DNA of 64,000 nucleotides from Herbaspirillum sp. 3R11 (lineage in GTDB: Bacteria; Pseudomonadota; Gammaproteobacteria; Burkholderiales; Burkholderiaceae_D): positions 248,001-312,000 of the forward strand of contig NZ_SPNJ01000005.1 in the NCBI RefSeq assembly GCF_004563925.1, written 5' to 3'. Positions within the stretch are counted from its first letter, which is position 1, and each line of letters begins with the position of its first letter. Below are positions 23,248 through 31,067 of this stretch, one piece after another. The notes under the pieces were generated by a model that saw only the letters and a program-made list of their open reading frames with translations, was not told the origin of the DNA and searched no databases. The translations under genes and the position numbers were made by a program.

Positions 23248-24962
23248 GGCGCAGCCTTCGGGTTCTTTTCGGTAACGTCGGGATTGTTCGCCACAATCAC
23301 GCGGCGCGGATCCTGGCCGATCAGGCGCATCGGAATGCCCCGTTGTTTCAGGTCGGCGTAGACGGACGGATCGATGATGGCGATATCCTTCTTGCCGGCG
23401 GTGTGGTCGGCGACCCATTGCGCGACGAAGGCGTCAATCGTCGGCAGCCACAGTTGCGGCTCCTGCTTCAGGCCGAATTCCATTTCGTCGGCATGGCGCA
23501 CCAGCGTCATCGTGCGTTGCAAATAGAACGGCAAGGCCTGTTCGTAGCGGCCGACCAGATACATCGGGGTTTCCGGCGTCAATTCAGCTTGCAGTGCCGG
23601 AACGTAATCGATACCGGCCGAATAGCGGCCTTGCGGGTCGTGACCCAGCATCAACAATTGTCCACTGACGAAAGTCGCTGCGGCGAGGAATACCACCGCC
23701 AGGTCTTTGTGCGAGCGGGCAAAACGGATCGCCAGCACTGCGCCCACGAAGGCAATGACGGTTGCGGCATAAATCCACGGCACGTGGGCGGTCACCAGCG
23801 GCAGCGAGTAAGCGTCCTTGGCCAGATTCGGCACGCGCGATATGAAGGCCATTCCGATGGCGCAAGGTACTGCCACCACGGTTGCCGACCAGATGATCGC
23901 CTTGGACGACGAGCGCTCCAGATAGCTGGCGATCAGCAGCGCCAGCGTCGGAAAGATCGGCAGGATGTAGGACGGCAGCTTCGAGCTGGAAATGCTGAAG
24001 AACACGAAAATGAATACCGACCATATCAGCAGCATCTTGCGCGGCTGGAATTTGCCGTTGGTCAGGCTGTTGAAGCTGCTGTTGCCCTGGTCTTCGCGCA
24101 GCCCGTGCAGCAGGCTTTGTACGAGTACGCCCAGCCACGGCAGGATGCCCAGCAGCAGGATCGGGAGGAAGTAGTACCACGGACCGGTGCGGCTATGGAT
24201 CTTGGTCGTGAAGCGCTGGAAGTGTTCGTGGATGAAGAAGAATTGCGGGAATTCCGGATTCTTCAGCGATACCAGCACGAACCACGGTGTGGTGATGACG
24301 AAGAACAGGATCAGGCCCTTGATCAGGTGCAGCCTTTTCCAGATCGCCCAGTCGCGCGAGAAGATCGTGTACAGCACCAGCACCGCGCCCGGCAGCACGA
24401 TGCCGATCAGTCCCTTGGACAGGACCGCCAGCGCCATGCCGGCCCAGCACAGTAGCATCCAGTTGCGCTGTTCGTCGCGATTGGCGTCGTTGCGTTGCGC
24501 CAGCAGCAGGGCGCAGATGCTCAGCGTCATCATGCCGGCCAGGCCCATGTCCAACGAGTTGATGTGGCCCATGCCGGCCCAGAAGAAGCTCGACGCCAGC
24601 ACCAGCGGTGCATAGAACGCCACGCGCGCGTTGAACACGCGACGGCCGGTGTAGGCGACCAGGCCGATGCCGAACAGGCCGCACAGGCCGGTCCACAGCC
24701 GCGCCTGCCATTCGCCGAGGCCGAACAGCTCGAAGGTGACGGCGTTCATCCAGGTTTGCAGCGGCGGCTTTTCGAAATACTTGATGCCGTTGAGGCGGGT
24801 GGTGATCCAGTCCTGGGTGGCGACCATCTCACGGGCCATTTCGGCGTAGCGGCCTTCGTCGGTCGGCACCAGGGTGCGCGCGCCGAGCATGTAGAACCAG
24901 ATCAGCAGGAAAAAGATGAGCAGCGTCCAGACGAACGCTTTGGATTTGTACAAGTCGCGCAT
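23244..24962 (-). CDS. arnT: Lipid A 4-amino-4-deoxy-L-arabinose transferase ArnT
   Basis: A 572-residue GT83 (PMT-like) membrane protein. 'GARTLVPTDEGRYAEMAREM' near residues 28-47 holds the conserved acidic motif in the first periplasmic loop, followed by 'TRLNGIKYFEKPPLQTWMNA' (the KPPL motif). About twelve hydrophobic helices follow, then a soluble periplasmic C-terminal domain. ArnT moves L-Ara4N from undecaprenyl phosphate to lipid A phosphates, lowering the negative surface charge and giving polymyxin resistance. It is the first clear arn gene of the cluster rather than late in the order as in E. coli. The next gene downstream overlaps it by 4 bp. Confidence 0.92.
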   Translation of the reverse strand: MRDLYKSKAFVWTLLIFFLLIWFYMLGARTLVPTDEGRYAEMAREMVATQDWITTRLNGIKYFEKPPLQTWMNAVTFELFGLGEWQARLWTGLCGLFGIGLVAYTGRRVFNARVAFYAPLVLASSFFWAGMGHINSLDMGLAGMMTLSICALLLAQRNDANRDEQRNWMLLCWAGMALAVLSKGLIGIVLPGAVLVLYTIFSRDWAIWKRLHLIKGLILFFVITTPWFVLVSLKNPEFPQFFFIHEHFQRFTTKIHSRTGPWYYFLPILLLGILPWLGVLVQSLLHGLREDQGNSSFNSLTNGKFQPRKMLLIWSVFIFVFFSISSSKLPSYILPIFPTLALLIASYLERSSSKAIIWSATVVAVPCAIGMAFISRVPNLAKDAYSLPLVTAHVPWIYAATVIAFVGAVLAIRFARSHKDLAVVFLAAATFVSGQLLMLGHDPQGRYSAGIDYVPALQAELTPETPMYLVGRYEQALPFYLQRTMTLVRHADEMEFGLKQEPQLWLPTIDAFVAQWVADHTAGKKDIAIIDPSVYADLKQRGIPMRLIGQDPRRVIVANNPDVTEKNPKAAP

Positions 24963-24975
24963 TGCGGCGAGGTCC

Positions 24976-25359
24976 TTAAGCTGGTTTTGGTTCGAGAATC
25001 AATGCCAGTGCCACTTTGCGGCCCTCTGCCATGAGAATGTTGTATGTGCGACATGCCGCCTGGTTGTCCATGCACTCGACGCCGATGCGGCGCGCGGTGA
25101 GGACGGCGGTCAGCTTCGGATGGACGAAGCGCTGGCGCGCGCCGGTGCCGAGAATCACGACATCGGGCCGGGTGGCGTCGATCTGGTCGAAATGTTCGGC
25201 GGTCAATGCGTCGAACGAGGTCACCGGCCAGGGCGCAGGCGGAGTTTCCGGCAGTACGATCAGGCTCTGCTCGAAGCGGATCGCATTGAGCTCGACGCCG
25301 GTGTCGTCGTAGGAGGAAACGGTCTGGTATTGCTGGGTTTCTGTGGAATGGAGCTTCAT
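24976..25359 (-). CDS. Mth938/NDUFAF3-like (DUF498) protein
   Basis: A 127-residue soluble protein with 'VELNAIRFEQSLIVLPETPP' (in part), 'RPDVVILGTGARQRFVHPKL' and 'RIGVECMDNQAACRTYNILMAEGRKVA' (described in part), the Mth938-like domain (DUF498, NDUFAF3 relatives). No enzymatic function is established for bacterial members. I chose the ATG at 25359; a TTG five codons earlier would also fit. It lies 13 bp before arnT on the same strand and is probably the first gene of that operon, although nothing in the sequence ties it to lipid A modification. Confidence 0.85.
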   Translation of the reverse strand: MKLHSTETQQYQTVSSYDDTGVELNAIRFEQSLIVLPETPPAPWPVTSFDALTAEHFDQIDATRPDVVILGTGARQRFVHPKLTAVLTARRIGVECMDNQAACRTYNILMAEGRKVALALILEPKPA

Positions 25360-25596
25360 GGCGCGCAGTGCCAAAATGCCGCCGGCGATGGTGCGGCCCG
25401 GGCTATTTTCGGCAATAAGGTCTTAAAGTGCTGCATTGTAGCGTTTTCCGGTTCAGGACTATGTTTTATTCATTGATAAAATGGAAGGCTTTCGGCAAAA
25501 TGGCCGGTTCCGGCGGCTCTGCCGGGCAAGCCAGGCCAGCCAAGTAAGCTGAGCAAGCCGAACCTGCAGTTCAGGCTCATTCAAAGGATTAGTACC

Positions 25597-26826
25597 GTGC
25601 GACCGATTCAAAAATCGAAAAAACTGGCGGATGTCTGTTACGACATCCGTGGCCCCGTGCTGGAAAAAGCGCGGCAAATGGAAGAAGAAGGCCACAAGAT
25701 CATCAAGCTGAACATCGGCAACCTGGCCGCCTTCGGTTTCGATGCGCCCGATGAAATCGTGCAGGACATGATCCGCAACATGGGCAACGCCTCCGGCTAC
25801 ACTGATTCCAAGGGCCTGTTCGCGCCGCGCAAGTCGGTCATGCACTACACCCAGCAAAAGAATATCCAGGGCGTCACCATCGACGACATCTACCTCGGCA
25901 ACGGTGCGTCCGAGCTGATCGTGATGAGCGTCAACGCCTTGCTCAACACCGGCGACGAAGTGCTGGTGCCGTCGCCCGACTATCCGCTGTGGACCGCCGC
26001 AGTCAGCCTGTCGGGCGGCACGCCGGTCCACTACGTCTGCGACGAGCAGCAGGGTTGGCAGCCGGATATCGCCGACATTCGCAAGAAGATCACGCCCAAC
26101 ACCAGGGCGATCGTGGTCATCAACCCGAACAATCCGACCGGCGCCCTGTACTCCACCGAAGTGCTCAAGGAGCTGGTCGAAGTCGCGCGCCAGCATCAGC
26201 TGATCATTTTCGCCGACGAGATCTACGACAAGGTCCTGTACGACGGCAACACGCATACCTCGCTGGCCTCGCTGGCCGACGACGTGCTGTTCATCACCTT
26301 CAACGGCCTGTCCAAGAACTATCGTTCCTGCGGCTACCGCGCCGGCTGGATGGTGGTCTCGGGCGAAAAGAAGCACGCCAAGGATTACATCGAAGGTCTC
26401 AATATGCTGGCGTCGATGCGCCTGTGCGCCAATGCGCCGGGGCAGTACGCCATCCAGACCGCGCTGGGCGGCTACCAGAGCATCAACGACCTGGTCGCGC
26501 CGACCGGCCGTCTGGCCAAGCAGCGCGACCTCGCGCACAAGCTGCTCACCGACATTCCGGGCGTGACCTGCGTCAAGCCGAAGTCGGCGCTGTACATGTT
26601 CCCGCGCCTTGATCCGGAGATTTATCCGATCAAGGACGACCAGGAGTTCGCCTACGAGCTGCTGGCCGAAGAGAAAGTGCTGATCGTCCAGGGCACCGGC
26701 TTCAACTGCCCGACGCCGGACCACTTCCGCGTGGTGTTCCTGCCGAACACCGATGACCTGACCGAATCGATGGGCCGCATTGCGCACTTCCTCGAAGGTT
26801 ATCGCCGGCGCCACGGCACCAACTGA
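25597..26826 (+). CDS. alaA: Alanine transaminase AlaA-type aminotransferase
   Basis: A 409-residue class I/II PLP aminotransferase. It begins MRPIQKSKKLADVCYDIRGP and shows 'INPNNPTGALYS', 'FADEIYDKVLYD' and the PLP lysine in 'FNGLSKNYRSCGYRAGWMVV', all close to AlaA/AlaC. These enzymes form alanine from pyruvate and glutamate. The start is GTG at 25597, preceded by AAAGGA. It is followed by hom, as in many betaproteobacteria. Substrate specificity within this family cannot be read with certainty from sequence. Confidence 0.9.
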   Translation: MRPIQKSKKLADVCYDIRGPVLEKARQMEEEGHKIIKLNIGNLAAFGFDAPDEIVQDMIRNMGNASGYTDSKGLFAPRKSVMHYTQQKNIQGVTIDDIYLGNGASELIVMSVNALLNTGDEVLVPSPDYPLWTAAVSLSGGTPVHYVCDEQQGWQPDIADIRKKITPNTRAIVVINPNNPTGALYSTEVLKELVEVARQHQLIIFADEIYDKVLYDGNTHTSLASLADDVLFITFNGLSKNYRSCGYRAGWMVVSGEKKHAKDYIEGLNMLASMRLCANAPGQYAIQTALGGYQSINDLVAPTGRLAKQRDLAHKLLTDIPGVTCVKPKSALYMFPRLDPEIYPIKDDQEFAYELLAEEKVLIVQGTGFNCPTPDHFRVVFLPNTDDLTESMGRIAHFLEGYRRRHGTN

Positions 26827-26897
26827 ACCACACATGATTCACCGGCTTGCTCCGCACGTGGCGGGGCAGGCCGGCAATTCCGGTTTTACCGCAGCAC

Positions 26898-26937
26898 CCG
26901 TCAGCAATCGTTTTTATTTCGGCCGACGGCTTTTTTT
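26898..26937 (+). terminator. Possible terminator or attenuator between alaA and hom
   Basis: CCGTC (26898-26902) can pair with GACGG (26925-26929) across a long loop, directly followed by seven T. It lies 19 nt before the hom ATG. The stem is weak and the loop long, so the structure is uncertain. I see no leader peptide rich in Thr or Ile codons. Confidence 0.35.
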
Positions 26938-26955
26938 ATCAACCACGAAGACAAT

Positions 26956-28266
26956 ATGAAATCCATCAAAGTAGGTTTGCTCGGCATCGGCACCGTGGGT
27001 TCCGGTACTTTCAATGTATTGAAGCGCAATCAGGAAGAAATTGCGCGGCGCGCAGGGCGCGGCATTGAAATTACCATGGTGGCCGATCTGAACACGGAGC
27101 GCGCCACCGAGCTGACCAATGGACAAGTCAAGGTTGTCAACGACGCCAATCTGGTGGTTAACGATCCGGACATCGATATTGTCATCGAGCTCATCGGCGG
27201 CTATGGCCTCGCCAAGGACCTGGTCCTGAAGGCGATCGCCAACGGCAAGCACGTCGTCACCGCCAACAAGGCGCTGATCGCCACGCACGGTAATGAAATT
27301 TTCAAGGCCGCGCAGGAAAAGGGCGTGATGGTCGCATTCGAAGCGGCGGTCGCCGGCGGCATTCCGATCATCAAGGCTTTGCGCGAAGGCCTCACCGCCA
27401 ATCGCATCCAGTGGATCGCGGGCATCATCAACGGCACCACCAATTTCATCCTGTCCGAAATGCGCGACAAGGGACTGGACTTCGACGTCGTGCTGAAAGA
27501 GGCGCAACGCCTGGGCTACGCCGAAGCGGATCCGACCTTCGACATCGAAGGTGTGGACGCAGCGCACAAGCTGACCATCATGGCCTCGATCGCCTTCGGC
27601 ATCCCGGTGCAGTTCGACAAGGCGCACGTGGAAGGCATCACCAAGCTGCAGGCCACCGACATCCGCTACGCCGAGCAACTGGGCTACCGCATCAAGCTGC
27701 TGGGCATCACCCGCCAGACCGAAAAGGGCATTGAACTGCGCGTGCATCCGACGCTGATTCCGACCGGTCGCCTGATCGCCAACGTCGAAGGCGCCATGAA
27801 CGCCGTGATGGTGCGCGGCGACGCCGTCGGCGAGACGCTGTACTACGGCAAGGGCGCCGGTTCCGAACCGACCGCCTCAGCCGTGATCGCCGATCTGGTC
27901 GACATCACGCGCCTGGCTACGGCCGATCCGGAACACCGCGTGCCGTCGCTGGCGTTCCAGCCGAACGCCATGGCCGACACGCCGGTGTTGCCGATTCAGG
28001 ACGTCACCACCAGCTACTACCTGCGCATGCATGTGGCCGACAAGCCGGGCGTGCTGGCCGACGTCACGCGCATCCTGGCGGACTCGTCGATTTCGATCGA
28101 CGCCATGTTGCAGAAGGAGCCGGCCGAAGGCGAACAGCAGACCGACATCATCATGCTCACGCACCAGACTCAAGAGCGCAACATCGAGGCGGCCATCGCC
28201 AAGATCGAAGCGCTGTCTACCGTCATGGGCAGTGTCATGAAGATTCGTCTGGAAGAGCTGAACTAA
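26956..28266 (+). CDS. hom: Homoserine dehydrogenase
   Basis: A 436-residue monofunctional enzyme. The N-terminal NAD(P)-binding motif is 'GLLGIGTVGSGTFNVL' (residues 8-23). The catalytic domain includes 'GIINGTTNFILSEM' and 'GYAEADPTFDIEGVDAAHKL', with the Lys and Asp of the family. An ACT domain ('YYLRMHVADKPGVLADVTRI') lies near residues 355-430 and probably gives feedback control by threonine. It reduces aspartate semialdehyde to homoserine. In related bacteria thrC usually follows directly. Here two terminators and a minus-strand cluster follow, and thrC lies 5.9 kb downstream. Confidence 0.97.
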   Translation: MKSIKVGLLGIGTVGSGTFNVLKRNQEEIARRAGRGIEITMVADLNTERATELTNGQVKVVNDANLVVNDPDIDIVIELIGGYGLAKDLVLKAIANGKHVVTANKALIATHGNEIFKAAQEKGVMVAFEAAVAGGIPIIKALREGLTANRIQWIAGIINGTTNFILSEMRDKGLDFDVVLKEAQRLGYAEADPTFDIEGVDAAHKLTIMASIAFGIPVQFDKAHVEGITKLQATDIRYAEQLGYRIKLLGITRQTEKGIELRVHPTLIPTGRLIANVEGAMNAVMVRGDAVGETLYYGKGAGSEPTASAVIADLVDITRLATADPEHRVPSLAFQPNAMADTPVLPIQDVTTSYYLRMHVADKPGVLADVTRILADSSISIDAMLQKEPAEGEQQTDIIMLTHQTQERNIEAAIAKIEALSTVMGSVMKIRLEELN

Positions 28267-28295
28267 GCACTTCTAAGCACTTTCAGCGCTGCATG

Positions 28296-28325
28296 AAAAA
28301 GGAGGCTTCGGCCTCCTTTTTTCTT
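28296..28325 (+). terminator. Intrinsic terminator after hom
   Basis: AAAAAGGAGGC and GCCTCCTTTTT pair around a TTCG tetraloop at 28296-28321, followed by further T. It lies about 30 nt after the hom stop. Confidence 0.93.
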
Positions 28326-28348
28326 TCCGCAAAATCATCCGGACAATA

Positions 28349-28376
28349 AAAAAGGGCGCCGCAGGGCGCCCTTTTT
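28349..28376. terminator. Intrinsic terminator facing the adhesin-E-like gene (bidirectional form)
   Basis: AAAAAGGGCGCC (28349-28360) and GGCGCCCTTTTT (28365-28376) pair around a GCAG loop. On the minus strand it closes the 28403-28834 gene; the flanking A/T runs would let it act on either strand. Confidence 0.9.
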
Positions 28377-28402
28377 CATGGTGGAACCGAAGTCCCTTTA
28401 AA

Positions 28403-28834
28403 TTACTTCTTCGCAGCCGGAATCTCGTAGCCGCATACCATTTGCAGCATGATTTCGCCGACGGAGCTTGGCGCCGGCTTGGCGAACTGCATACTCTTCA
28501 AGGCATCCGAGTGATCGCGCTTGGCGCCCTTGCCGTCGTTTTCCGCGAAGATCACTTCGCGCGTCAGCTTCAAGGTCTGTTCCTTGCAGTTGTATTGGTG
28601 CATGTCCTGGTACGACTTCAGGGTCGGGAAGCCGCTGTCGTTGTTGGGACGCGCCTCTTTGAAATTCCACATCGACCAGGCTTCGCGGATGCCCTTGCTT
28701 TCCTTGATCGAATCGACGTCCATTGACAATTCGGCCTGATCGGTGCCCCCGATCGACTGCCAGTTTTCCGCGTGGGCGGCGCCGGCGCACAGCAGAGTCG
28801 GGACGCTCAACATCAAAATCCATTTTTTCATCAT
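28403..28834 (-). CDS. Secreted adhesin-E-like protein
   Basis: A 143-residue exported protein. The first 22 residues form a signal peptide ending in 'AHA-EN', and two Cys remain in the mature part. 'DQAELSMDVDSIKESKGIREAWSMWNF' (described in part), 'KSYQDMHQYNCKEQTLKL' and the closing 'MVCGYEIPAA' match the surface-adhesin E-like family (Pfam Adhesin_E), small beta-rich periplasmic or surface proteins of mostly unknown role. The two Cys probably form a disulfide. Two adjacent ATG codons (28834 and 28831) could both serve. It stands apart from the lipoprotein operon upstream, which has its own terminator. Confidence 0.75.
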   Translation of the reverse strand: MMKKWILMLSVPTLLCAGAAHAENWQSIGGTDQAELSMDVDSIKESKGIREAWSMWNFKEARPNNDSGFPTLKSYQDMHQYNCKEQTLKLTREVIFAENDGKGAKRDHSDALKSMQFAKPAPSSVGEIMLQMVCGYEIPAAKK

Positions 28835-29017
28835 GTGTCCATTTCTATCCGGTGGGGCGCAAGAGCGCGTGGAGTATGCGACGACGCTGTGGCTGCATAC
28901 GCGTCAGGGCTGCCAGCATAACGTGCCGCCGGAGCGCTTACAAGCCTGGTAACGTTTTATTTCACTTCCTTGGACGGGAGCGGAGAAAGGAGGAGCGAGG
29001 AGGGGACGGCGGAAGAA

Positions 29018-29050
29018 TAAAAATCCGGCGCGCGCGGGGCGCGCGCCGGA
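29018..29050 (-). terminator. GC-rich intrinsic terminator of the lipoprotein/LpoB operon
   Basis: A perfect 12-bp stem (29024-29035 with 29039-29050) with a 3-nt loop is followed on the minus strand by a T-rich run. It lies 9 nt beyond the stop of the last gene of the operon. Confidence 0.9.
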
Positions 29051-29058
29051 GTGGAGAG

Positions 29059-29907
29059 TCATTTGAAAATGACGGTCTTTTGTTCTTGTACGGTTTCCTG
29101 CTGGCGCTCGATGCGGCGTGAGCTGCGGCTGGAGCCGGCCGGATTGAACTGCGCTTCCATCTCGCCGGCGACAGCGTCGCCCAGCGAACGCGACACTTCC
29201 TGCATGACCTTGCTCTTGTTGAGCGAAATCACGGTGCCGGCGGCATTGGCCAGACGTACGTCGGAGCCTTCGCCCATGGCCGAGAACGCCGCCTTGATCT
29301 CATAGGTGCGGGTATTGATCAGCGAAAATTCGCCCACCAGTTCCAGCGCCAGCGAGAACGACACCGCATTCGAACCTTGTACCGGATTGCTTTCCTGGCG
29401 GAAGTCGATGTTGTTGATCGTGCCGAACAACACGTAGTCTGCGCCAGGGTAGTAACCCTTCTTGATGCGGTCGATGATGTCGAACAGCTTCTCGGTGTTT
29501 TGCTGGGTCCAGGGTTTGCCCTGCACCAGGCGGTACGAGCCCGACTTCAACAATTCACCCTTGATGTCCGCCGTGAACTTGCGCAGCTCGCCGCGGCTGA
29601 TCGTGGTGATGGTGCCGGAGGCGGCGATTACCGAGCTCTCGCCGCGGCTCGATGCGCGTTCCGACATCGAGGCCGACGACGCAAAGTTGGAGTCGCTGGC
29701 GCGCGCATTGGCGGAGTAGCTGTTGTTGTGTTTTTCGCGCGCTTCGAAGTATTGGAAATATTCCTTTACCTTCTCTTCGTACGACAGGTCGGTGACGGCG
29801 ATCTTGGGCAGGTTCTGCGCCTGCCCAAGCGTCGGCGCCGCCAGCGTCAACGCGAACGCCAGCGAAGCCAGCAGTGCGTTGAACATCCGGGATGGCGATG
29901 TCGGCAT
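29059..29907 (-). CDS. Exported CsgG/LpoB-like protein
   Basis: A 282-residue protein with a signal peptide (residues about 1-32, 'GQAQ-NLP') and no lipobox Cys, so it is probably soluble in the periplasm. The mature part contains 'KIAVTDLSYEEKVKEYFQYF', a Ser/Ala-rich low-complexity stretch (about 65-95), and a core with 'LRKFTADIKGELLKSGSYRLVQGKP', 'GADYVLFGTINNIDFR' and 'ALELVGEFSLINTRTYEI' (described in part), which resembles the CsgG/LpoB fold. I chose the ATG at 29907, with GAGG upstream, over an ATG at 29928 that lacks one. It follows the LpoB gene by 34 bp and is the last gene of the operon. Its function is unknown. Confidence 0.8.
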   Translation of the reverse strand: MPTSPSRMFNALLASLAFALTLAAPTLGQAQNLPKIAVTDLSYEEKVKEYFQYFEAREKHNNSYSANARASDSNFASSASMSERASSRGESSVIAASGTITTISRGELRKFTADIKGELLKSGSYRLVQGKPWTQQNTEKLFDIIDRIKKGYYPGADYVLFGTINNIDFRQESNPVQGSNAVSFSLALELVGEFSLINTRTYEIKAAFSAMGEGSDVRLANAAGTVISLNKSKVMQEVSRSLGDAVAGEMEAQFNPAGSSRSSRRIERQQETVQEQKTVIFK

Positions 29908-29941
29908 GGGGAAATCCTCTCTCAACATTGGTGAACGGGAA

Positions 29942-30541
29942 TCAACGCTTGGAGGTCTTGCGAATTTCCTTCTCGTCGGCCCATTCGATGGTGCCGGACT
30001 CGATGTTGGTCATGATCAGGCTGAACTTGTAATACACGTCCGTGGTGTTGCTGCTGCGCTTGACGATGGACGTGATGTTGCCTTCGATGCGGAACTGTGC
30101 GCCTTCCATCTTGCCGACCTTGGCGGTGGCCGACTTCTTGTACAGGCCGGTGTTGTTCTGACGGGTCAGTTCGTCGGTCTGGTTCTGCATGCCGACGATG
30201 TCGGTGGCGAAGCGCATGGTGCCGCCCTTGAGCAATTGCACGCGGATCGAATCGGTGATCGAGCGGGTGTCGATGTATTCACTGGTCTTGTTCTTGACGT
30301 CGGCGATGGTCACCAGCGGCTTGCTTTTGTAGCCGGCTGCGGATTGGCCCAGCGAACGCGCCATCGATTCGGCGATGGTCTGCAGGTCGGTCGAGCCGAA
30401 TTCATTGGTGACTTGTTCGACGGCCTTGGCGTCGCCGTACTGGACATTGCTGCCGACCGTCGGTGTGCCGGTCTGGGCGCAGCCGAACAGCAAAGCGGAA
30501 ATCAGGGTCAGGCCGGCGTAGCGGGCAGTGGTGTGCATCAT
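29942..30541 (-). CDS. lpoB: Penicillin-binding protein activator LpoB-type lipoprotein
   Basis: A 199-residue lipoprotein. The signal peptide ends at lipobox 'LLFGC' with the acylated Cys at residue 21 and no Asp at +2, so outer-membrane sorting is expected. The mature domain has 'KPLVTIADVKNKTSEYIDTRSITDSIRVQLL' (described in part), 'FRIEGNITSIVKRSSNTTDVYYKF' and 'SGTIEWADEKEIRKTSKR', the LpoB pattern. In E. coli LpoB spans from the outer membrane to activate PBP1b. Here the linker after the Cys is short. AAGGA lies 6 nt before the first of two ATG codons. The ycfL gene just upstream is the same neighbour as in E. coli. Confidence 0.87.
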   Translation of the reverse strand: MMHTTARYAGLTLISALLFGCAQTGTPTVGSNVQYGDAKAVEQVTNEFGSTDLQTIAESMARSLGQSAAGYKSKPLVTIADVKNKTSEYIDTRSITDSIRVQLLKGGTMRFATDIVGMQNQTDELTRQNNTGLYKKSATAKVGKMEGAQFRIEGNITSIVKRSSNTTDVYYKFSLIMTNIESGTIEWADEKEIRKTSKR

Positions 30542-30601
30542 GGCAATTCCTTGTGGTAATCAGTTATGTGAATCAAAGCGGAGACGGAGACCGGTGTGGT
30601 C

Positions 30602-31024
30602 TCAGCGACCCATTAAAGGAGCGTCGCTGGTCGACAGCGATTTGTTGATGGTGGCGCTGAACTGGATCGTGAAGTCGCGCGCCTTGGTGGTCGGCGAGAC
30701 CATCTGCAGCGTCAGTTTTTGTTCGCCGTTGACCAGCAGCGGCTTCCACGGCTCGTCGTCCCACACCTGGAAGCCGGTTTCGTCCATCCATTTGACGCGG
30801 TAGTAAGCCGTGTGCTGGCGATTGTCGCGGTTGGTGAGCTCGGCCTGGACGTTGAGCAGGCCGTTTTGCTCGCGCATGCGCAGGCCGGTGAATTCCAGCG
30901 AGGCCGGCGCGCCCAGCAATTCGATTTTGGAGGCGATGGATTGCGCTTGTGCCGGCATGGCTTGCATGCCGAGCGCGAGCGCGGACGCCAGTGCGCCTGC
31001 GCGCAATGCGTGTTTGATGTTCAT
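30602..31024 (-). CDS. ycfL: YcfL family (DUF1425) exported protein
   Basis: A 140-residue protein with a signal peptide ending 'MPAQAQ' near residue 28. The mature domain has 'EFTGLRMREQNGLLNVQAEL', 'AYYRVKWMDETGFQVWDDEPWKPLLV' (described in part) and 'FTIQFSA', the DUF1425/YcfL immunoglobulin-like fold. E. coli YcfL is a lipoprotein; this one has no lipobox Cys, so it should be soluble in the periplasm. The family's function is unknown, but it is regularly encoded next to lpoB, as here (60 bp apart). An upstream extension of the frame to 31102 lacks a good start context. Confidence 0.88.
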   Translation of the reverse strand: MNIKHALRAGALASALALGMQAMPAQAQSIASKIELLGAPASLEFTGLRMREQNGLLNVQAELTNRDNRQHTAYYRVKWMDETGFQVWDDEPWKPLLVNGEQKLTLQMVSPTTKARDFTIQFSATINKSLSTSDAPLMGR

Positions 31025-31067
31025 GTGGTCGATTCCCTGTTTAATCCTGTTTTCAACGCCCGTGTGA

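Noticed and set aside
25459..26835. Open frame of 458 codons opposite alaA
   Set aside because: Antisense to alaA and without a ribosome-binding site or domain.
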